The translations under genes were made by a program, and so were the position numbers. A stretch of 64,000 bases of DNA from JAHCHG01 sp041745765. GTDB lineage: Bacteria; Acidobacteriota; Blastocatellia; Pyrinomonadales; Pyrinomonadaceae. Under the pieces are notes generated by a model. That model worked only from the letters and a program-made list of their open reading frames with translations, searched no databases and was not told the DNA's origin. Shown here in pieces: positions 8,601-18,300 of the stretch. How positions within the stretch are numbered: position 1 is the first letter of the stretch; every line of letters begins with the position of its first letter. The stretch spans positions 113,831-177,830 of the forward strand of contig JBGTIH010000094.1 of NCBI GenBank assembly GCA_041745765.1, in the 5' to 3' direction.

Positions 8601-9575
8601 CTACATTGGTATTTCATCTTTGGCGACAGCCACAGAAATACCGTTTGCAGTCGGGAGATGATTTACATTATATAAGCCGAAGCGATTTCCGCCATATAAT
8701 TTGAAAATCTTATTTTTGCTTTTTGCGTTTTTTCTGAGAGCGGCGGCGACGATTTCTTTGCGGCGTATTATTCCATAGTCGTTTTTGAGAATGACCAGAA
8801 ATTGATCGATATGAAGCCAAGGCTGCCCGCTTTTTAATAAAATTTCGCGGCAGTATTCGGTATTTGACTTAACAGTCGGATTAATCGGCTGGTGTCCGTT
8901 TGATTTTTGTTTTTGGATTATTTCCGTTTCGGCGGATGTTTTACTTTGTATTTCGGGACCAATTTCGGGTCGCATTCTTATATCTTCCGATCTTTTACCA
9001 ATGCCTAATTTCCAATCTGCACCGTTTCTTTCAAACACACCCTTTTTTTCATAATAACGAAGCGTTGAGCGAATGCTTTCATAAAGATGTTTAACTTTAG
9101 CATCGAAACCATTTGCAATCAGTCCGTCAGTAATTTGCTTGACGGTTTGTTCTTCTGGAAATACCGTCAGATATTTTTTCAGAGCATCAAATATCGGCAA
9201 ACCTTTCAGCATATCTTTATTCTTTATTTCCGTTTCGGATGTTTTTGAATTTTCAACAAGCTCAATCTCGGTTGAGAAATTACTCTCATTTGAGAGATCG
9301 TTAATATTTGTTTCAGAATTGCCGATTGCCTCCGAAACATTATCAAGATTATCGTTTTTTGTGCGGTCGAGAACTACTTCCACATCACGAACTAAAAAAT
9401 CTGCCGACCGCATTAACTCTTTTTCCTGTCGCTGACAATCTTCAGTTAATTGAACGTAGCGATTAAATTTATTAAGCCAGCCGCCCAGCCGCTCGTGTAA
9501 ATCCGCAATAATCTTTCGTTGTTCGCTTAATGCGGCAAAAGGGTTGTCCAATTCCGTTTTTATATTGCCTTCCAT
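8601..9575 (-). CDS. Putative DNA-binding protein with two winged-helix (HARE-HTH-like) domains
   Basis: 324 residues, not a known named gene. Residues about 15-75 are helical and charged (possible coiled coil). Residues about 125-195 (LPIFDALKKYLTVFPEEQTV to VFERNGADWKLG) look like a winged helix; a Ser/Thr/Glu-rich linker follows; residues about 240-305 (TEYCREILLKSGQPWLHIDQ to IFKLYGGNRFGLYN) resemble the HARE-HTH module seen in restriction enzymes and chromatin factors. No signal peptide. Its position between transposase and toxin-like cargo fits a regulator or accessory DNA-binding protein of the element; this role is inferred. Confidence 0.65.
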   Translation of the reverse strand: MEGNIKTELDNPFAALSEQRKIIADLHERLGGWLNKFNRYVQLTEDCQRQEKELMRSADFLVRDVEVVLDRTKNDNLDNVSEAIGNSETNINDLSNESNFSTEIELVENSKTSETEIKNKDMLKGLPIFDALKKYLTVFPEEQTVKQITDGLIANGFDAKVKHLYESIRSTLRYYEKKGVFERNGADWKLGIGKRSEDIRMRPEIGPEIQSKTSAETEIIQKQKSNGHQPINPTVKSNTEYCREILLKSGQPWLHIDQFLVILKNDYGIIRRKEIVAAALRKNAKSKNKIFKLYGGNRFGLYNVNHLPTANGISVAVAKDEIPM

Positions 9576-9600
9576 ATCTTTTTCTATTTGAGTTCAGAAA

Positions 9601-9765
9601 TATAATAGTGTATTATCAAAAACAATAAAGGCGTTTCGCCAAATCTGAATTTAGCGAATAATTTAATTAGCCGAATTTTAGAAATAAAACAAAACGCCTT
9701 ATTGTTTAGAGGGCGGCTCAAAAGTTTCATCGTCAAAAGTAACTTGAGCCGTCCTTCTTTTTTGA
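9601..9765 (+). ncRNA. Candidate small RNA inside the mobile element
   Basis: A perfect TATAAT (9601-9606) without a clear -35 precedes a long-range stem, AACAATAAAGGCGTTT (9621-9636) with AAACGCCTTATTGTT (9692-9706). A second hairpin follows, GGGCGGCTCAA (9711-9721) with TTGAGCCGTCC (9744-9754), then TTCTTTTTT, a good plus-strand terminator. No plus-strand gene precedes this terminator, so a roughly 150-base transcript is the simplest explanation. The rest of 9576-10025 holds only the minus-strand terminator at 9838-9862. Confidence 0.4.
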
Positions 9766-9837
9766 AGATAATTTAATCGAAAAAATAATGCAAGTAGGAG
9801 TGTTTCTTTTTTCCTAAAAAAGAGCCAGCCAAGAAAC

Positions 9838-9862
9838 CAAAAAAAACTGCTGAAAAGCAGTT
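9838..9862 (-). terminator. Terminator of the small secreted protein gene
   Basis: On the minus strand AACTGCT-TTTC-AGCAGTT is followed by a run of T. It lies about 165 bases past the stop of the gene at 10026 and would end the whole RHS operon. Confidence 0.7.
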
Positions 9863-10025
9863 ATGAAGTTTGGTAACTGATCTTACATACTCGATTTAAT
9901 ACTGCCATCTTTTTTTTACGTATCTCTAAAGTGAACCACATCTTGACAGCGTTGCTTGAATCGTCCCGTTTGCCGGAACGAAGGTTTTCAATTTTCGTTT
10001 TCATTTTACAAAACAAGATAGAAAT

Positions 10026-10499
10026 TCATTCTGAACAGTCGTAGGCTGGATCAAAATATCCAAAACTGCTTATTATCTCTTTATCTTCATCATCTTTCTG
10101 AACCCATATTTCAAATCCCTCATTCCAGTTACGATAAACAGCCTCGCCATAAACATGGCTGATTTTTATATCTATTTCTGTTTTTCGAAAATTCTTGTGA
10201 AAATTTGGAATCTTTTTTATATACTTAGTCAAAGATATAGATTTGTCTGGATAGACCGTTATATTTTTTACAATATCTTTATCAGGATCAGTTTTATCTT
10301 TCCTCTCGTAAATAACGTGGACCCGGAATTCATTATAATGATATATGCCTACGTTGATTGGAAAGTCATCTTTACCCAATATTTTTTCGGCATCAAAACG
10401 TGTTGATACACAGGGAATAATCCCATTCCATTCTTTTGAAAATGCTTCGATTCCAAAAAGAGAAAATATCATTATTAACACCAATAAACATCTTTTCAT
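10026..10499 (-). CDS. Small secreted protein paired with the orphan tip (putative immunity protein)
   Basis: 157 residues from the start at 10499, chosen for GGAG about 8 bases upstream and a clean signal peptide (MKRCLLVLIMIFSLFGIEAF). The mature part starts KEWNGIIPCVSTRFDAEKILG and ends with a Cys (YFDPAYDC). It is a diverged paralog of the protein at 11811-12308: same W-x-G-I-x-P opening, EKILG/EKLLG block, a mid-region acidic cluster, EGFEIWVQKDDED versus EGIRISVYIQEDDE, and a final Cys. It follows the orphan tip gene by 34 bases. Each tip gene being followed by one member suggests a toxin-immunity pairing, which is inference. The family itself has no known function that I recognise. 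Confidence 0.72.
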   Translation of the reverse strand: MKRCLLVLIMIFSLFGIEAFSKEWNGIIPCVSTRFDAEKILGKDDFPINVGIYHYNEFRVHVIYERKDKTDPDKDIVKNITVYPDKSISLTKYIKKIPNFHKNFRKTEIDIKISHVYGEAVYRNWNEGFEIWVQKDDEDKEIISSFGYFDPAYDCSE

Positions 10500-10533
10500 T
10501 GTTTTAGTTCTCCAATTATTATTGTTTTTTATT

Positions 10534-11772
10534 TCAATTCTCTCCATCTTGACTTCCTCTGCAAGCCGCTTTCAAAGTTTCTTCTGCTATATTAAAAAAC
10601 TCATTATTAAGTCTGCCTTCTTCTGCCATGCTAACAAATTCATCTTTGGAATTTAATTTCTTCTGATCTGCAACAGGTAGGTCTCTTTCCGGCATAATAC
10701 CAAGTTTAACTGCCGCCCTATGCATTGCAATACCCATCGCATTATGCCGAAAACTCTGTCTTCTTCCTGACCCGTGAATCAGCTCATGAAAAATTGTCAA
10801 AACCGTATAATCCGACTCCTTGATTCCTTTTTGAATCCATTGCTTATGTTGTTCTAAATCAAGTCTTAGCTTGGCATTTTTATGATTTGCCGGGAAAGGA
10901 GCCTCACCATCTCCCAGCCCCGGAGCATCATATATTGCTGCTTTACTTGCATATAAATCAAAGACATCCATAATATCGTTATAAAGTTTGCCTTTGCCCA
11001 GCACACCCAATTCTCGTAATGTTTCGTTTAAAAACTTCCTGCAATTCGGTGATTTTTCAATGTCTAACGCATCTGTTAACTGATCTCGTAACCCTTTAAT
11101 TTCGTATTTGGTCAATTTTCTGTCTTTATTTTGTTGCTGAGTCCTCCAACTACTCTCCCAAGGAATTGCAAAACTAAAAGACCGCGTGGAATGTTGACTG
11201 TAGACAGGCGCGACCGATCCGTTGGGATTGACGTGCCAACCGACCTGTAACGGGACAGTAACTGAATATAATCCCAGTCCGTTAGAAGAAAAGTTAAAAT
11301 TCGGATTGCTTTGATACGGAGCTAATGCGGCAGGAATTGCCGAACCGTTTGCCATCATTCCGAGTGCCATTCCCAGAGGAACGGATACTCCGTCCAATGT
11401 CGCCGTAACCAACTGTCCGTTGACATACATCGGCATATCTTCATATAACTGCTGCAAACTCGGATATTCCGGCTCGAACGGCGATGCGGTCAATTCGATA
11501 TACGGCGTGAAAAGTCCGACATTTGAGCCGAACGGATCGAGTTCCGCCGGTGAGCCTTCGCCGCCTTCGCCCATTATCGCCGTGCCGGTATTCAATGTCG
11601 AACGATAGCTCAACCCTGATGCGTCCAAATGCTCGAAATTCACATATTCGGTTTCTACTTGCGTTACCGTATTGTAATAAACCGTCTGCCACGCCAGCGT
11701 CGCGCCCGCCGCCCGGACAAAGGTTTTCCGCTTTCTGCCTGTTTGATCTGTTTCCAGGATCACTTTATTCAA
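10534..11772 (-). CDS. Orphan RHS C-terminal cassette with HExxH metallopeptidase tip
   Basis: 412 residues, a displaced copy of the end of the RHS protein. Residues 1-150 match RHS residues about 1755-1900 (TGRKRKTFVR, TEYVNFEH, GSPAELDPFGSNVGL, MYVNGQ, VTATLDG); then the sequence diverges. The tip contains HELIH at 329-333, an HExxH zinc-protease motif, and a CRKFL block also seen (CRKYI) in the RHS tip, so the two tips are distant homologs. No signal peptide and no ATG: the best start is TTG at 11772, 38 bases after the preceding gene, with AGGA close upstream. It may be silent and serve as a donor for tip exchange, as orphan rhs-CT or cdiA-CT modules do, or it may be expressed from the operon. 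Confidence 0.78.
   Translation of the reverse strand: MNKVILETDQTGRKRKTFVRAAGATLAWQTVYYNTVTQVETEYVNFEHLDASGLSYRSTLNTGTAIMGEGGEGSPAELDPFGSNVGLFTPYIELTASPFEPEYPSLQQLYEDMPMYVNGQLVTATLDGVSVPLGMALGMMANGSAIPAALAPYQSNPNFNFSSNGLGLYSVTVPLQVGWHVNPNGSVAPVYSQHSTRSFSFAIPWESSWRTQQQNKDRKLTKYEIKGLRDQLTDALDIEKSPNCRKFLNETLRELGVLGKGKLYNDIMDVFDLYASKAAIYDAPGLGDGEAPFPANHKNAKLRLDLEQHKQWIQKGIKESDYTVLTIFHELIHGSGRRQSFRHNAMGIAMHRAAVKLGIMPERDLPVADQKKLNSKDEFVSMAEEGRLNNEFFNIAEETLKAACRGSQDGEN
11375..11755. repeat. Diverged direct repeat of the RHS core/tip junction (copy in orphan cassette)
   Basis: This stretch matches 13235-13607 in the same orientation with high nucleotide similarity; for example CGTTGACATACATCGG and the block around GGATCGAGTTCCGCCGG occur in both. 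It covers the conserved DPxG junction and is long enough for homologous recombination. Confidence 0.8.
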
Positions 11773-11810
11773 AATCCTACTCTCTCGGAACCATAAAGAA
11801 GATAATTGTT

Positions 11811-12308
11811 TTAGCTAATTGACGGGCACTGATACATTTTATTTTGCCTGTTTCCTGCTCTATAGCTATATCCTGTTACATATTCGTCATCTTCCTGGAT
11901 ATAGACGCTGATTCTGATACCTTCCTCAAAATCGTCATAATCAGCGTGAGATATTAGGTCTCCGCTCGTATCCTTGTAATATTTCTCACGCTCAAACTTA
12001 ACCTCCGAAAGTTTGACCATCTGCTTAAGAACCACCCAATACTCCAAGACTGTATCTTTAGCTACATTATACCCTCCGCGTCGTTTGAATTTGTTATCTT
12101 CACACGGATTCTCTGTGTAAATTGCCTGAATGTATGCTTCATCGGTTTTGTAATTGTGATATCCGTTATCATCAATCTCGGACTGTCCCAACAGTTTTTC
12201 TACGGTCGCCTTATTCGTTTCCAAAGGTTTGATTCCTTTCCAACCGCTTTCTACTGAATGACACATCACAACTAAATTCAGCAACGATGTCAATATAAAT
12301 ATATACAT
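11811..12308 (-). CDS. Small secreted protein paired with the RHS tip (putative immunity protein)
   Basis: 165 residues. The N-terminus (MYIFILTSLLNLVVMCHSVE) is a signal peptide; the mature part starts GWKGIKPLETNKATVEKLLG. A strong AGGAGG lies 9 bases before the ATG. It begins 19 bases after the RHS stop, so it is translated from the RHS transcript. It is a paralog of the protein at 10026-10499. Export to the periplasm fits neutralising a tip that acts outside the cytoplasm, but no activity is known and a structural or maturation role for the RHS protein is possible. Confidence 0.72.
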   Translation of the reverse strand: MYIFILTSLLNLVVMCHSVESGWKGIKPLETNKATVEKLLGQSEIDDNGYHNYKTDEAYIQAIYTENPCEDNKFKRRGGYNVAKDTVLEYWVVLKQMVKLSEVKFEREKYYKDTSGDLISHADYDDFEEGIRISVYIQEDDEYVTGYSYRAGNRQNKMYQCPSIS

Positions 12309-12327
12309 AGTTCATTTCCTCCTTTTA

Positions 12328-15300
12328 TTACTTGTACAATCTTGTAACCGGATACAGAGAATTTTGTTCAAAGTCGCAAGCCACACTAAGCCTTGACTGC
12401 CAGTAGGCAGAGGCTTTAGAGTTCGTTCCCACCAGTATATTCCCGTTAGCACCTATTGTCGGCTCGAAAACTGGAGGATCATCTCCAGCTAATTGAGCCG
12501 CTGCAGTTGCAAAATGGAAATCATTACCTGCTCCTTTTACTGCAACATGCATCAACTCGTGAATAGTAATAATTCCTCCATTCACCTGACTAGTTGAAAA
12601 CCATAAGATATTTTGTTCACGATTATTATTTGGAAAATCTGATCGTAAAAGAGCAAAGTTTAACAAAAGCGTGGCGTGTTTTGGACCGCCTATATATTTC
12701 CAGTGATTTATTGCCACAGAAGCTCCCGATCTATCATTGCCGGTCAACCATATTCCGCCGGAGGTATTGGTTGTAGCTCCTGGTCCTCTGCTATTAAGAA
12801 CTATATCAAATAATTTCTCAATGTCAGTTGAAACAACCTCTGCACTATGATTTTTAGCAACCTGATTAATCAAATCTACAATGTATTTCCTACATTCTTC
12901 AGTTCTGTCCAAAGTAGCTTTTACAGTATCCTTGAGAACCTTTGCCTCATTGTCTGATATTCGACGCGGAGTCCAGCGTGTGTCCCAAGAAACATTGAAA
13001 TAAGTCGAAACTTGCACAAATCGAGTTATAACTCCGCCGCCATCTATCACACCAGGCGGCGGTGCAGGTGAATTCGGATCGTTTGCATCTATCCAAAAGC
13101 CGCTTGTCCCATTAGCATACGCCATAAAGGGCGAACTCAGAACATTTTGCCCGTTAAATTGATATACCCGCGGTCCGCAATTATTATTCGGACACTGCGC
13201 TGCCGAACCGCTTTGCACGGCTGACTGTACAAGCGATAATGGAACTTCGATCCCGTCCAATGTTGCTGAAACGCGCTGCCCGTTGACATACATCGGACTT
13301 TCATAGCCTAACAGTTCAAATGTCGGATACCCAGGTTCAGGCGGCACGGTTATTTCGATATACGGCGTGGACAAACCTACATTTCCGCCTAACGGATCGA
13401 GTTCCGCCGGTGAACCTTCCGCCCCTTCGCTGTAAATATCTATCCCATTGGACTGCGTTGAGCGGTAACTCATCCCGGAGGCATCCCGATGCTCGAAATT
13501 AACATATTCGGTCGTCGTATTATTGTAATAAGAAACGGTTTGCCACGCCAACACCACCCCTGCGCCTCTGACAAACGTTTTCCTTTTTCTGCCCGTTGCA
13601 TCAACTTCGCTGACCACTTCGCCGCCCAACACGCTCGAACGGATAAAGTATTTGGTCGGTTTGATGACCCAATCGTCGTTGTAAAAAGTTTTTTCCTTGC
13701 GCTTGACTTCCCGCCCTTCACCGCTGTAAAAGCGTTCGATTTCTTTTTCTACCGGTCTGACCATTTTGATACTTCTGCCCGCTGCGTCATAAGTCATATG
13801 AATATATCTATCAGGAAAATCGCTGGCGGTAACCCGTCCGTCCGCATCGTGCTGCCACCCTTGATTGGTAATGCGATTGTTCTGGTAGGTGTAATTCAAA
13901 TTATTGCTCTCACCGTACCAGCTCTCTATTCCCCAGTGCAGATTGTTTCGCTGAGTCATATTATTGAACGCATCGTATTGGTAACTTTGGCGATACGGAA
14001 GCTGATGTTCCATTTCCGACGGTTGAGCAGTCGTGCCGCGGGCTTCCATACTTGATTTTCCTTCTGCCGGACGACCGAGATTGTCGTATTTTATCAAACG
14101 GTCGAAGCGTGAATTTTTCAGATCTTCGACTTTTCGCAAATTGCCGTCCGCATAATAAGCATAGTTTTTCTTCATTATTTCCGGATTGGTTGAACTTGTG
14201 CCGATCAGTTCAAAATAATCGGCTTGCAGACGATTATTAAAGGTCATCGTCATCTGTGCGCCGTTGCCGTACGTTAATGTCTTCAAACCGCCCCACGCCC
14301 GGTATTGCGGGTTGCCGGCATAATTTGTAAACCCCGCGAATGGCGTTCCGTTTACAGCGTTTAACCGTCCGGCTTTATCGTGCGCGTAATCGATCCGGTC
14401 ATCAAACGGGTCCTTGAGAGATTTCAACTGCCCGGAAAGCGTGTATTCGTATTCGAGTCTGAATCCGTTACCCGAGAGCGGCGCATTTGCCAAAGTGTCA
14501 TTAAACTGCCTCGTTTCCGAAGTCATCTGTGATAATTGATTATAGGAATAGGCAACCGTGCCGAGTCCGTCGGTCATCTGCGTCCGGTTGCCGAGCGCGT
14601 CATAGCTGAACGAAACCGGCGGCGCTGCCGGAATTGTCGAACCGCCCGGCACGGCATAACTGATATTCGTCAGCAGTCCGCGCACATCGTTGTAACTGTA
14701 ATTCGTGCTTGCTCCTCTCGCGTCCACGACTGTTGAGATGCTGTCGTCCTGATGATAGTTGTAAGAAGTGGCAGAAGTTTGTTCGGGTCGCTTCTTCGTT
14801 TTCACGCGTCCGTGTCCGTCATAACTCATCACGGTTGTCTGACTCGTCGAGGTTGCCGCTTCCGTCTGCGTAACCGTCACGGCTTGGTCGCGTCCGTTGA
14901 AGACGGTTTCGACCGTCGAATAAACCGAATTATCCCAATTGAGAATCTCTGTTTTATATGCTCTGCCTAAAATATCCTGATAAATCTTCTGCGTCCGTCT
15001 GCCCAAAGATTGCGGATTCAACCCTTCCCAATCCCGTTCGACGATTTCCTCGCCCTTGACGGTCGTGACAAGACCGCCCGCGCAGCCGCAGCCTTCGTAG
15101 GAAATCAAAACATCCGATTCGTTCAGGTTTGGCGAATCAACTCCGTCGGTGTTTATCCGCCTGACAACTCTGTCCATCCAGTCATACTTCTGATACGTCC
15201 ACAAAAATCCGCGCTGCGCGTCGTCGCCCGCCGGATTCCACGATGAATTTATCTCCGTCGGCACACTTTGCCGCTTGATTCTGCCCAAAATGTCGTATTC

Positions 15301-18300
15301 CGCCCGACTGCCCGACCAGCCGCCCGTGCTGCCCGGATGCTCCGTTCTCGACATCAGGACTCTGCCCGCGCCGTCCGTCCACGATTCCGACATAACTTCA
15401 TCCGCCGCATCCGCGCCGTTATTGTTCGTGTCTGTTATCGTCGCATAAACCTTTGACTGCACACCGTTTGCCGGATATTCATAGCGCGTGTAGGCTCCGG
15501 TGTTGACAATTTTTTGTTTAAAAAGTCTGCCGTATGCGTCAAACTCCCGTTCGGTTATTTTGCCCTGCGTCTGATTCTCCGGCGCAGGCGATTTCGCCCA
15601 AACATTCGCGCCCGTATCAAACCGATATTTGACCTCAGAATAATTATTCGCCGCATCAAAAATCTTTGTCGGATAAGCGAATGTGCCGCGCGTGTTGCCA
15701 CCGTCGTTGAAACTGTCGGCGTATTCGATTCGCGCCTTCCGTCCGAGCGGATCGATCTGCGCGACGACCGAGCCGGCTGTGTCGTATCTCAGTTTCGAGA
15801 CAGCCGCCGCCGTCTGTCCGGTTACGTCTTGTCTGGTGACGGAAGTCAGATTCCCCCGCCCGGCAACTAACGAAGCACCGAAATTCACGGTATCGTGCTG
15901 CATCACATTTGAGATATTCTGATTCGCTTCCTGCGTAAAATCTTCCTCGTCGTAGCCGAATTCCCGCACCGCCGCAAACGTCAAAACACCTGTTTCATCG
16001 CGTCCGTATAAAATCTTTTTCGACGGCAAACCGACCATCCGCCGTGAAAAATAAGCCTCGTCAACGAGATATTCCGTAACTTCCTTTTTCAAAACGGTCG
16101 TCTGATCCGTATCATAAACGGCAATTTCACTGACCAGTCCGTAATACGAAGCCGTCTGGTCGAGCATATAGTAATCAATCGTCGTTCGTTTCGTATTCGC
16201 CGGATCGCTGATCCGTGTTTCCACAACCCGCGGGTTTTTGATAAATGCGAGATTCTCGTCGTCCTGCGTCCATTTTGTCCGGTTGGAACGGATCGGGGTT
16301 CCGGTATTTCCATTGGCATAATCATTGACCAGAATCGGCAGACTTTCCATCCAGCCCGACTCTCCGACATAGATATTGGTTATGTTTTCGTGCGGATGAT
16401 TCTGCATCGCCACCTGTATTCTCGATGCCGTTACCGTATTCCCGTCCATGTCCGGTATCTGATGCCCGGTCGTCATTTCATTCGTAACGACAACTTCCTG
16501 TTCCTGATTATATTCATCAAGATTAAAGTTTTTTACCCAAGAGCGAGTTTCACTAAACCGCGGGCAATCCGTTTGATTAGCCGCCGGCGTTTCCAGATTC
16601 GTCCGCACATAATTCAAGACATTCCAATCCGCCGCGTAATTATTAACCTTCCAGACTTGCCCGTAACCGTTGTAGTCGAATGTCGTGTAGCTGCCATCGG
16701 AATACGTCACCTTTTGCAGAACTTTGATTGAAGTTCCGTTGCCCGGTCCGAACACTCCCAAAGAGGAATGAAAATTTGTCGAAATCGTCTTCGTCGTGTA
16801 AGCGAAACTCGCCCAGGTATGCGTTGTAGTAGTCGAACTTTGACCGTTATTCGTCTGCCACTGCTGCGTGATCGAGGTCGGGTAAAATTCCGTGTCGTAA
16901 CCCACCGTAATGACTCTGCCGAGAGTGTCCGTAACGGTTCTCAAAAGCCCGTATTCATCATGAACGATTGTAATATAATTACCATTTCTGTCTTTTATTT
17001 GATTACAGCGGAACGCTCCCGCCAGCCATTCATAATTCATCTGCGTGCCGTCGGTTCCAGTTATCGTAATCGTGATGTCGTCAACCGGATCATTCGGACT
17101 ACTCGCGCCGTTTGTTTTTAATTGAACATATGAGGAATCAACCGTTTCGTAAGTGTCAGAGGCGGCAGTCTGCTGAAACTCGACCCTGCCGCCCGACGGC
17201 GTAACCATCAGATATGAAAAGTTTTTGGTGTCTTTATCGTAATAAACCGGCTCGATGGTCGGAAATCCCATCTTGAATCCGGGGCTTACATTGCTCTGAT
17301 CGGGATCGAAGATCATCACATCGTTTTGTGTATCCTTGAGCCAGACCAGAGAGTTATACGAAATCCCGAATCCCGCTCCAAGCCCGGCTCTGCCCGGCAA
17401 GCCGACCAGTCCCGTTCCCCACGAGAAATTTCTCGAATAAAGGTCGGTTCCGCCGGTAGCATTCTTCGGCGAAAGTCTGAGTTTAGCCAGATCGTAATCC
17501 TGAACCAGCCCGCCGATCTTCTTGATATACGCCGCGGCGACCGGCACATCGCCGTTCATTCCCAGTGTTTCATAGATATATGGAGGATTCGCTCCGCAAC
17601 TATTGTCGTAATTGCAGCTTTTATAAGTGAACCAGACTCCCGTTTTCGGTCGCCAGATTGCCAGATCGGCTTTGCCGTCGCCGTCGTAATCCGCCGGCAC
17701 GGGCTGATCGCCGTAATTGCCCCACGTTTGCTGAATATAGCCGCCGCCCGTGCTTTTATAGATATACCAGGTTCCCGATGACGGACGATACACCGCCAGA
17801 TCGGTGATGCCGTCGCCGTCATAATCCGCCGGAACTGGAATATCGGTGGCGACTCCCCACGGCGGATTGATCGTTATTCCGTTTGAACTCTGTTTGATAT
17901 ACCAGACTCCCTCCGACGGACGATACACCGCTAAATCGGTTATGCCGTCGCCGTCGTAATCTCCGGGAACGGGAATATCGCCCGCCGCGCCGAACGATTC
18001 GCTGTAATAACTCAGATCACTACTCAATTGAATCCAGAATGTTCCGCTCGAAGGACGAAAGATCGCATAATCGGAACGCCCGTCGCCGTTATAATCGCCC
18101 GTTGCCGGAATATCACCCGATGTGCCGAAGGAAATCGTATATTGAGAGCCGCCGCCGCTCGGTTTGATGGTCCATGTTCCCGCATTGAAAACAGCCGGAT
18201 CGGTTATCAGATCACCGTCAAAATCACCCGGTGCCAGAACAGAGGCGGAATTGCCGAGAGAAAAAATGATATTAGTGCCGCCGCCGCTCGGTTTTATACT

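Noticed and set aside
9588..9606. TTGAGT and TATAAT as a full sigma-70 promoter for the candidate small RNA
   Set aside because: The spacer is only 7 bases; only the TATAAT was kept as weak support.
13489..14055. 188-residue plus-strand reading frame opposite the RHS gene
   Set aside because: Shadow of the RHS gene, which has clear YD repeats on the other strand; same holds for other plus-strand frames at 15514-17781.
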